DNA of 64,000 nt from Guadua angustifolia. Lineage: Eukaryota; Streptophyta; Magnoliopsida; Poales; Poaceae. The notes beneath the pieces are model-generated. The model made no database searches, was not told where the DNA came from, and saw only the letters and a list, made by a program, of their open reading frames with translations. The stretch lies in NCBI GenBank assembly GCA_036346375.1, contig CM070501.1:37778539-37842538 (forward strand), given 5' to 3'. The translations under genes were made by a program, and so were the position numbers. Of the stretch, positions 11,201 through 19,304 are shown in pieces (the first letter of the stretch is position 1; each line of letters begins with the position of its first letter).

Positions 11201-11855
11201 AAGAAAACCCAGTGCTATTAGGGAGGTGAATATTGCAAACCAGGGCACTAAGGGGTGCCATTCAGCACATCATCTCTAAATCTCAAGTCAATAGAAGATT
11301 TGATCAGTCATATCAGACCAATTCAGCCAAATCTAAGCTTATAGCTGCTCCCACACATTCCATAATCTCGCACAGTGTCAGTTTCGTTGAGGAATTTATA
11401 CGAACAACGTCGGCGCAAACGCATATCCAGCATGGATGTACTCTCATTAGCATCAGAGCAGTAGTTTACCTGCCGGTTAGGATCCTTGGACCGCTCGGCC
11501 GAAAGGAAGGCGATCGCCATGAAGTAATCGTCCCAGGTGATGTACCTGCAACAACAAACACCAAAATCCTCACGCGGACTTAAAACGAGCAGCAACCCAA
11601 CTACACGGCGACAATCAAAGAGGGTGCGACGAGGACGAACCCTTCCCTCTTGGCGGGGTCGAAGGGGGACTGCGCCGGGGCGCGCTCAGCAGCGGTGGCG
11701 TTGACGGCGACTGGTTCGGCGCCCGGCAGGGGCGGGATCTGGGGCTTAGCGAGGGTGGCCCTGTAGGAGGATAAGAGGCGCAGCGCGGCCGCGGCAGCTA
11801 CGGCGCCCGCGGCGGCCGAGACGGACGCTATAGCGAGATCCCTCGTCGAGGCCAT
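5221..11855 (-). CDS. dCMP (deoxycytidylate) deaminase, exons 1-4, 3' part outside window
   Basis: Four exons join in frame: 11855-11641, 11545-11470, 5921-5882 and 5279-5221 (390 nt, 130 residues), all with AG acceptors and GT donors. Exon 1 (from ATG 11855) has an alanine-rich hydrophobic N-terminus, then FDPAKREG. Exon 2 gives [20 protein letters not shown], followed by DPNRQ. Exon 3 gives [13 protein letters not shown]. Exon 4 gives [20 protein letters not shown]. This is the conserved N-terminal half of plant deoxycytidylate deaminase, which converts dCMP to dUMP for thymidylate synthesis. The zinc-binding HAE and PCxxC motifs belong to later exons and are not in the window; intron 4 is open and full of retrotransposons. 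Whether the gene is still spliced across this load is not visible. Confidence 0.85.
5283..5880 (-). other. dCMP deaminase intron 3
   Basis: AT-rich sequence between the GTGAGG donor after exon 3 and the CAG acceptor before exon 4. No repeat or second gene was recognised inside it. Confidence 0.6.
5970..6882. repeat. Intronic segmental duplication, copy A
   Basis: This stretch is repeated, diverged by small indels and substitutions, at 7755-7839 plus 10590-11310. Shared landmarks are TTTCATTTACAAGACATCAA, AAAAGAAGCAATCCACTTG and TTATACAATAGGTAAAGAGA. No protein is encoded. Both copies lie in intron 2 of the deaminase gene. Copy A ends where the hAT element at 6883 was inserted. Confidence 0.85.
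6883..7709. mobile_element. hAT-like element with 8-bp target duplication
   Basis: The left end CATGGTTATCACGGCG and the inverted right end CATGGTTATTACGGCG form terminal inverted repeats. TCTCGCAC is duplicated exactly at 6875-6882 and 7710-7717. The 827-bp body is GC-rich with GCGCCTAGGCG strings at both ends and a promoter or 5'UTR-like interior, possibly captured from a gene. No transposase is seen. A related element lies at 24132-25042. Confidence 0.88.
7755..11310. repeat. Intronic segmental duplication, copy B, split by a solo LTR
   Basis: 7755-7839 matches about 5980-6074 (GCTTCTACAA.GTGTTAAAAT and GCCAAAATAA), and the match resumes at 10590 through about 11310. The interruption is exactly the LTR at 7840-10584, so the duplication predates that insertion. 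The 3' boundary is approximate. Confidence 0.8.
7840..10584 (+). mobile_element. Solo LTR (about 2.7 kb) in deaminase intron 2
   Basis: The block starts TGTAACATCCTAAAATTTGC and ends TTGGTCCCGACA, with TG..CA ends. It is flanked by ACCCT (7835-7839) and ACTCT (10585-10589), a 5-bp duplication with one mismatch. Copy A of the surrounding duplication lacks it, which gives an independent empty-site comparison. Internally there are short open frames but no gag or pol motifs. That fits one LTR left after recombination between two LTRs. The TGTAAC start is common in gypsy LTRs. The orientation is assumed from the TG..CA reading and is not proven. Confidence 0.75.
11641..11855 (-). CDS. dCMP deaminase exon 1
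   Basis: The start ATG is at 11855-11853 and the donor is GTTCGT after the REG codons. An upstream in-frame ATG at 12026 would add 57 basic residues with no family likeness and was not used. The N-terminal run of Ala, Val and Leu (residues about 7-28) could be a signal anchor or organelle targeting segment. Confidence 0.8.
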
Positions 11856-12110
11856 TGCGCTCGTGCGCGGATGGAGGAGCGCGTACCAGCAGCGCGGAGT
11901 GCGGCGCCGCCACTGGCTAGATCCGGAGGTTGAGACGCGGGAAATTTTGGGGCGCTTTTCCTGCCCTCCCTGTTCCCGCGCTTGCGAAGGAGACCTGGAA
12001 AGGCTGGAATCGCCCACAAGACACAAGTCCCTTGCGGACGAGGATCAGCTAATTTCAAAAAAGCTTTCTCACTTCGGACCCACGGCGGAGCTTAAAAAAT
12101 TTCTATAGAT
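11856..12110 (-). promoter_or_regulatory. 5' region of the dCMP deaminase gene
   Basis: The GC-rich stretch upstream of ATG 11855 presumably holds the 5'UTR and core promoter, with an abrupt change to AT-rich DNA at about 12095. No convincing TATA box was seen, which is usual for a housekeeping gene. Confidence 0.4.
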
Positions 12111-12114
12111 TTAC

Positions 12115-12355
12115 GCATTTTACACGTATAATTATGTAATTTTATACAATAATTTTGAAGAATTATAAATTCAACACATATATTTAGAATTTGCTAAAAC
12201 TACAACACAAATAGTTTTAAAATCTTAAAAATCATATATAATTCTATAGTTTTGTACAATGATTTTAAAGAATCATAAATCCAATCAACACATATATTTA
12301 AAATTTGCTAAAACTACAATATTAGTTCTAAAATTTTAAAAATCACATACCACCA
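12115..12355. repeat. Two-copy tandem repeat, period about 110 bp
   Basis: The segment around TTTATACAATAATTTTGAAG (12141) recurs as TTTGTACAATGATTTTAAAG (12251). The following CAACACATATATTTA and TTTGCTAAAACTACAA blocks repeat in the same order. The DNA is AT-rich and non-coding. Confidence 0.75.
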
Positions 12356-12789
12356 AAATCGATACAGATTCAATCGACGAATTTAACCTATCAAAAATAT
12401 ATCTTACAGTGTTTTTAAAATTTTCGGAGATGACGAGGTCTGCCCCTGATTCAGATTGCATGCTGGGTCTGCTTGGACTGGAGTAGCAGAGTCCATGTTT
12501 CGTCTCATTGTCCTAAAACCTTCTTCACGTAGGGAAAGATGATTTAAAAACCTCTTTTTAGACGTTGAAATACCTTGATCTCAAAAGAAAATTCAATCTC
12601 TAAGAAAAAGCGTCTAAAAAATATCAAAGAAAAAAGGAAAATTCAAATTACGTGTCTTATAAAGTGTGAAAGTAAAGTGCATCACCTAGAAGAAACGACA
12701 GCTAAAGAAATCCTAAGCAAATCGGATACCGAGTTTGGGAAATAATCATTTGAAGTTTCATAATCAGCGCTATGTGTGTATATATATAT

Positions 12790-13160
12790 ATGGCAAAATA
12801 TTTAGTGGAAACCACTCATTCTATAAAAATTTCGTGAAAACCACCTGTAGAAGTTTTGAAAAATTCTCAAAAAATTACCACATGTAGAGGAGGTGAACTT
12901 CTACAATCGTGCAAAATTTGAAGATGAAACTCAATCGCATTTGAAAGATATGAAAAAGACAAATTCAACATAAATAGTAAATTTTTACTGTTTAGCACCA
13001 TTCATTTTGCTGTTTGCCTTTTTTATATCTTTCAAATGCGATTGAGTTTCATCTTCAAATTTTGCAGGATTGTAGAAGTTCACCTCCCCTACATGTGGTA
13101 ATTTTTTGAGAATTTTTCAAAACTTCTACATGTGGTTTTCACGGAGTTTTCATAATATAT
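12790..13160. mobile_element. Long-hairpin MITE
   Basis: The left arm (about 12790-12965) and right arm (about 13015-13160) are near-perfect reverse complements for roughly 150 bases, including ACCACATGTAG, GGTGAACTTCTACAAT and GATGAAACTCAATCGCATTT. They surround a loop of about 50 bases. The element sits between TATATATA runs, so a TA target duplication (Stowaway or Mutator-like) is possible but cannot be fixed. A transcript would fold into a long hairpin. Confidence 0.85.
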
Positions 13161-13689
13161 ATATATATATATGAAAATGATTGCATACAACCGGCGTATG
13201 TACTCTCACCAACCAATACGTGATTTATCAAAACATTTAGAGCATGCAGCTTGGTTCAAAGAAGTTGTTATACATGTACAAAACGGGCTTCATACACACA
13301 CCCCTAGGGCAACATGAAGCCTAGACTCCATGATACAAAATGAGTATATTCTCCTATGTAATGTATGTTTAATTTTTTGAAATTTTTAAGACGTTGAGTT
13401 TAACTAGTTTACTAACTAGTTCAAAAGTTTGAATCAAAATTTAAACTAGAGTTTCTTTTTTTAATAATAGTTTGTTTGTAGGTATGTGTTGATTATATAT
13501 ATAAATCAACAAAGCATGCAATCTAAATTCGTTTAAAATTTTTGAATTTGAGTATATTTTTTCAAATGTATGTTTTCATTTGAATTGTTATAGATATGTA
13601 TATACTCTAAAACTAAAATTTTTGAAAAATATACTCGAATTTAGTTTGAATTCATGCATTTGAAATCATAGAGCCTAGACTCCATGGTG

Positions 13690-13860
13690 TCCCATTTCAG
13701 CGTCCTATATGGCTATATATATGTATGTGTATGTATGTATATGTATAACATACATACATATATGTATATACATGTATATGTATACATCCATACATATATA
13801 TGTGTATATGTATATGCATGGTTGTATATATATACATGCACTGTATATATATATATGCTG
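13690..13860. repeat. Degenerate TATG/TACA microsatellite
   Basis: About 170 bases of ATGTATGTATATG and its complement ACATACATATATG alternate, so the block can also fold on itself. The open frames across it are low-complexity Tyr/Ile/His/Met strings and not genes. Confidence 0.85.
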
Positions 13861-14529
13861 CCAACCTTATGCCACGTCATCGCCATTTTGGCGTGGAGAA
13901 TGGTGGGTATTACCAAATTTCATGAGGAAATACTAAAGTTTAGTACCAAACCAAATAATAACCAAATTTCGGTTTAGCTCATTTGTGTAACAAACCAAAA
14001 TTAAGGCCCCGTAGTCATTTGAGACATGTCGACTGAAGCAAGTGTACGAAACGCTTAGCGACATCATAGGTTTTAGCCTAATCTCTCACCAGCTAACTTA
14101 GGCTTAGACCTTATAACGAAAGTATAATTTCTGCTTTAGTGTTTTACTCTGTATAGCCTTTTATGCTACAAGGTAGATAAACCTGAAAGAACCATAAAAC
14201 TATCGAGTCTCTACTATATAAAGTAAGAGCTCACGTCACTTCATCAAATTTACCCACCTTTGCCGCTGCTCTTTAATTACTCATCTTTACCACTGTTAAT
14301 GCTCTTTACAAATAAACTTTTTATCATAAATTGAGTTTTTGTTGCAACGTACAAGTACATAACTATATATCTATAAACAAGACCCTTCGAAAATAAGGTC
14401 GCTAAGTTTGGACGGAGAGATCAATAAATTGTCCGTTCGTCTGTTTGCAGAAAGCCCTTTACGATGGCATGAACATGAATCATACTAGAAACGTTTTCGC
14501 TGCGTGTGTCTGCGATTGCTTCAAAACGA

Positions 14530-15095
14530 AAGGTTCTTTTCGCAAAAAATAACTGAAATGATCTAAACGTAATTACGTTCTTTTTTTCATATTTATTTAG
14601 AGTCATTTCACGAAAGTTTCGCGATCTTATTGAACTAAAAGGTCTTTTTTAAGGCTTTTTTCGCAAAAAATTGCTGAAAGAACCTACACACAATTATATT
14701 TTTTTGAGGGACGCTCGCAGACTGAGGACACGAAGCGCGCGATGCCGCGCCCGGCAAAAAAATTTGATCAGGATTTTTTCTGAAAAATAAAATTTCGTTT
14801 TTCTTGGCGGTGTTTTTTTTAAACTGGACGCGACTGCACAAAATCGAAAGCTCCTTTTTGCGAAAAATAGCTAGAATAATCTAAACATAATTATGTTCTT
14901 TTTCGGCATTTACTTAAGGTCCTTTCACGAAAGTTTCGTAATTTTGCTCAACCAAAAGGTCCTTTTCGTAAAAACCCGCTGAAAGGATCTAAACATAATT
15001 ACGCTCTTTTTTGGCATTTATTTAGGGTCCTTTCACAAAAAAGATCATAATTTTGCTGAACTAAAAGGTTCTTTTTGTAAAAAACCGCTAAAAGA
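14530..15095. repeat. Tandem repeat array, unit about 108 bp
   Basis: A unit containing AAAGGTTCTTTTCGCAAAAA, then CTGAAAGGATCTAAACATAA, then a TTTAGGGTCCTTTCACGAAA-like box, recurs about four or five times. The CTAAACRTAAT anchor is at 14562, 14881 and 14989, with a degenerate version at 14682. The array is interrupted at about 14700-14840 by unrelated GC-richer DNA. Related fragments appear at 15440-15750 and 17340-17600. Confidence 0.75.
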
Positions 15096-15152
15096 ATTGG
15101 TGAAGGCTTGACAAGTGGCATAGGTGAGAAGGAATGAACCTTGCCATTTTTA

Positions 15153-16020
15153 GGCCCTGTTTGTTTCGGCTTTTTTCTGGCTTAAAAGCCGAAAAGCCAA
15201 AAGCTAAAACAAACAGATAGCTTTTAAGCTAGGCTTAAAAAAAGCCAAAAGCCTCCCATGAACTAAAAGCTAAAAGCCAATGTGAGGTGGCTTTTTTTGG
15301 CTTTTGCGGATTGAAATTTATATTTGCCATTGAAGTTATAACATATTTACCCACCAATGCCATCCATATAACTTATCTCGAAAGCGGAGAATTGGAGGCC
15401 AACCAGGTGGCCACGTAACCTTTTTTTGAAAAAGCCCTCCATAAATTTCAGAATTACGTTTAGGTCCTCTGGTGGTTATTTTGCAAAAAAAGCGTAGTCT
15501 GTGTATATTCAAAACAAGTCCTCCGTGGGTAGTTTTGCGAAAACAAAAATTACATCCGTGCCCTTCTATCGGTAATTTTGCAAAAAGAGCCCTATAGTTT
15601 CAGATATTCACGTATGGATCCTCCACCTTTATTTTTTCGCTTGTGAAAAAAAGCTCTGTAGTCTGATATTCATGGTTGGGTCCTACGGTGGGTAGTTTTG
15701 CAAAAATAAAAATTACATCCGATCCTTCTACCGATAATTTTACAAAAGAACCCTATTATGCGGAGCGGCGTAGCGCGGGTTCCTATCTAGTATAAATGAA
15801 ACTTCTTTTGTTTTCAAGGGCGTCTCCCTCTCCCTCTTCCTCACAATATAAAAGGGTATTTTAGATTTTTCAACAATAAGCTACACTATGCAACCCATAA
15901 AAAAGCCAAGATGCCAAACAACGTGCCTTGGCTTAAAAGCAAATGGCTTAAAAGCTCATTAAGCCAAAAAGCTGGCTTTAAGCCAAAAGCCAAAAAGCCT
16001 AAGCTGAAACAAACAGGGCT
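15153..16020. mobile_element. Tourist/PIF-Harbinger-like element
   Basis: The ends GGCCCTGTTTGTTTCGGCTT and, inverted from the right, AGCCCTGTTTGTTTCAGCTT are flanked by TTA on both sides (15150-15152 and 16021-16023). That is the PIF/Harbinger target site. Both sub-terminal parts are rich in AAGCC/GGCTT and fold back. The centre (15440-15789) resembles DNA from the preceding tandem array and ends in a Helitron-like CTAG|T, so the element is composite. Confidence 0.7.
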
Positions 16021-17270
16021 TTAATACAGTGATGATGCTGTGCGAACAGCGAGAACTAAGGTAGTGTTTGGTTTAAAGCCAAGTTTTAGATGAGATAGGG
16101 CCATCTCTGTTTTTTCACTCACCCAAGTGTTTGGTTTGATGGATTAAAATCAGCGGGCCGACCAGCGGGGGATGACTCCTCTCTGCCGTGAAGCCCAATA
16201 GCCCTCCACCCGCTACGTGTCAGCCGCACTCCCACCCGTCTGGCCCATAAATGCAGCCCGCCGAGGGGAGGCAGGTGGATCCATCGAGTGACTCCAGAGT
16301 CCAGTCGCTCCCGTGCCGTGCCGCTCGAAACCGCGCGCGCTCCAGCCTCCAGTGACGGCTCGGCACGGCACTCGCCGCGTCTCGTTTTTGGACTCCACCG
16401 AGCGCAGGATAGCAGTTCTATCTATATATTTATGTATTTAGGTATCTATGGTACTCGATCTAATAAAAATAGATACGGATAGTACTTTATATTTATGTGT
16501 TTTTGAATTTAGATATCTGATAAGGATACAGGATGAGTGTGAGTGTTAATTTATACCTATAGATATCCTATGTGTATCTTATGACATGTGAACCTTGCTT
16601 TTTATAAGATATACATTGGAAAATTAAAACCGTAACTACTTAAATGAGAGGTTGAGAAACACATAAAGCTTTAAAAGACAATACTATGTTCAAAAACTTA
16701 ATGAATATATATCATGCTCTAAATTTGTTTTGCATATATCATACTGTGAATTTGCTTTGTATATATCATGCTCTTTTTTTAGACGATGCTCTATTATGTG
16801 TTGGCATATCTGCTATCACTGCAATTATAAGTGTTAAGTGTATGCTATGTGACTGAGTTAAATGCAAGTCAATTGAGTTTCCTATCTTATCTTGGTCATT
16901 GAATGAGTTTACATATCACCATCCCACATTTTACTCTAATGCTTATTATCTTGTTTATCGAAACCAAATAAAATATTTATGAAAATACATTTGTTTATAT
17001 GAAAATAATATGGAATAGTGTAGTATTTTGCTACAATTGTTTTATACTAAATACTCACGTTTTTTTATAAAAAAAAACAAATCACCGTGTTTGTTTAGCT
17101 TTTCTATCCCCTGGCTTGCGAGCCCTGTGAGAGGTGAGAGCTGCGAAAGTAGTTTGATTTCTACGTGGTGCTTCGGAACATAACTTGAAAGCGATATGTT
17201 TAAGAAAATATCCATTGTTCTTAATTACTTCTTTGCTCTGCTTTAAAATCATACCTTTATTATTGTTTGC
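16021..17270. other. Intergenic, nothing recognised
   Basis: A GC-rich patch at 16150-16390 looks like old gene-derived or MITE DNA. The rest is AT-rich with short internal repeats such as the duplicated ATATATCATG..CT.AATTTG near 16708-16750. No supported gene or element boundary was found. Confidence 0.5.
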
Positions 17271-18225
17271 AAAGTTCTGGCCTCTCAGTTTTTAAGCCGA
17301 GCCTCATGCGAGCTCGGCCGACGGCTCAAAAGTTTTTTTCGCTTTGTCCTTTTCAAATTACGGATAGGTCCTTCGCGATTTTTAAGAGAGGAAGATTTTT
17401 CGCTCTAAAATCGCTGTCGTCCTCGGCGTCATTTTACTGAAAGAACCTCCGTTAAATTCAAATCGCGAACAAACCCTTTTCTAATTTTTCAGATAGCGAC
17501 AGTCCAAAACGTAACATTGTGTCCTTACTTTACGCCTAGGTCCTTTCTTCGTTTTTTCTCGAAAAATATTTTCGTCACCGTGAATATGTGTGCAACTTTA
17601 TCTCTAGACTTTTTCCCCATCTCGATCTATGATATTTTTAGAGCGTCTATTATTACTCGGTGAACGCGAGAGTGTTAGACTCAAAAAAAAGTTATCGCTC
17701 TAATAATTTTTCGCTTTTTCCTCTAGACTTTTTCCCCGCGTTTTCATTTCGGCCCAAGATTTTCCAAATAATTACAAGTAGATATTTCTACGCCAGATAT
17801 GTCACAAATGCGACGCGTTTGTTTTTTACTTGCGCTTCCTTGACGATTTCTTTAGCAAATGCCAACAGAAAAACGAAATTTTTCACGCTAAAAAAGCGCG
17901 CGATACGCCACAAGATACTGTTCTAGTATAACTGATGCCTAGCAGACATCAGTACAACACTCGTATCACAAGACAAAACACATTAATTCATATGAACAAC
18001 CACATGAGATGATGAGAACCCAAAACCTTTTCCTTGAATAACTCACAGCATAATAACCCAAATCTCACAAACAGGTCGAAATACAGGTACGTTTTTTTTA
18101 AAAAAATGAAAGACTGACTACAAGTGGCAACACCTGAAACCTCATGCTATTGCTCACAAGCACAACTGAATTTGGTATACACTCAGAAAAGAATGCGAAA
18201 TTAATACACACACCAGTGGATGCAC

Positions 18226-18541
18226 CTATTTCACGGTGACGAAGCCTCCAAGTCCCAGCGCAGCCACAAAGACGAGGGGCAAGATGGAAACCCAAAGGAT
18301 CGTCTTCCCGACGGCACGCCAACGGACCAGGTCGCCGGATACCCAGATTCCGACCGACGCCTCCACAAACCCGAAGATAACTACGGCGACCAGACTACCG
18401 TAGTAGAAGTAGAAGTAGAAGGGAGGGAGCTTTGCCATGGTGCAGAAATATACCTCCTGGAGCCTTGAAGATGGCAAGGCAGAGCGCCGCCGCGCCATCG
18501 AAAACGCCGCACGAGATCAGCGCGGCCGGCAGCTTCTCCAT
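18226..18541 (-). pseudogene. Small multi-span membrane protein gene, apparently frameshifted
   Basis: From ATG 18541 one frame reads MEKLPAALISCGVFDGAAA then LCLAIFKAPGG, a hydrophobic segment. From about 18438 another frame reads YFYYGSLVAVVIFGFVEASV and, further on, TILWVSILPLVFVAALG, giving two more membrane segments before a stop at 18226. The two parts look like one small membrane protein split by a one-base shift close to a CTTCTA microsatellite (about 18405-18425). An internal ATG at 18438 could instead start an intact 70-residue protein. I do not recognise a function. It lies head-to-head with the SPOC gene, about 420 bp away. Confidence 0.5.
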
Positions 18542-18574
18542 GTTGCGGCAGGCCTCGGCAATCCACCTGTCGCC

Positions 18575-18735
18575 CGTTCAGCGGTCGATTTTTATCCTGT
18601 CGTCTAACCAACGGGCGACAGATACTCACGCGCGTGACGTGGCGCTTTGTCGCCTGTTCATCGTGCGACGTGGCTTCTTGTCGCTTGTTGGTTGGGCAAT
18701 ATTTGTGTGTCGTCCAACCAATAGTCGACAAGGAT
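18575..18735. repeat. Foldback-rich short repeat (TGTCG boxes)
   Basis: Two adjacent palindromes are present: TGTCGTCTAACCAACGGGCGACA (cut here to its ends TGTCGTC and GGGCGACA), and a longer one with TTGTTGGTTGG and CCAACCAATA arms. It resembles a small MITE and lies between the divergent genes at 18541 and 18965. Confidence 0.5.
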
Positions 18736-18964
18736 ATTTATGTAATTTTTTTCGATGTATATATTTTAAATTTTGAAAAAATGTATTATTAAAAAAAAAT
18801 TCTGTACTCCACACCTCACATGTCAGAAAGACTTTTTATACCGAGTGAATTACTCCCCCGTTATAAATTTTCGGTTTGTTTTGTAGAAGTGCTGGCGAGA
18901 CCGCGAGAGACGTCCATCAGACGGAGCAGCAAAGCTGTCGACTTCTCCCCGACCTCGCCCGATC

Positions 18965-19304
18965 ATGGCGTCGTCAGCGGAGCCGCCGCCGAAGAAGCGG
19001 AAGCTCGTCGAGGCCCAGGCCCCGAGCTCCTCCTCCACCCCGGCGCCGCCTCCGCCTCCGTCCCCAGTTCCACCTCCTGAGCCGCCTCCCCAAACCCTAG
19101 CCGGCGCGGCGCTCTCCTCCCCGCTGCCTCCTCCACAGTCGCCGCCGCCGCCGGAGGAGGTCCTCCGCAAGCGCCGCAACCGGGAGGAGCTGCGCAGCCT
19201 CTTCGAGTGCTACCGCCGCATCCGGCTCTGCGTGGAGCGCAAGGACGCGCGCCTTATGCCCGAGCTCGAGCAGGTCTACCTCGCCCTCATCACCGCCTCC
19301 CGAG
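18965..19304 (+). CDS. SPOC-protein exon 1
   Basis: The start ATG 18965 follows a GC-rich leader and gives [14 protein letters not shown]. The exon is GC-rich with proline runs, typical of grass first exons. It ends TCCCGAG|GTACCC with phase 1, which fits exon 2 (G|GTTGCACAAGC). Confidence 0.88.

Noticed and set aside
11856..12026. N-terminal extension of the dCMP deaminase frame
   Set aside because: The added residues are basic and random-looking, and the internal ATG 11855 gives a more plausible N-terminus.
13684..13977. A 97-aa Tyr/Ile/His/Met-rich open frame
   Set aside because: It is the translation of a TATG/TACA microsatellite.
17270..17935. Possible Helitron 3' end (GATACTGTTCTAG|T at about 17927)
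   Set aside because: The CTAG|T is there, but no hairpin match to the other Helitrons and no matching 5' TCTCTACTA start could be assigned.
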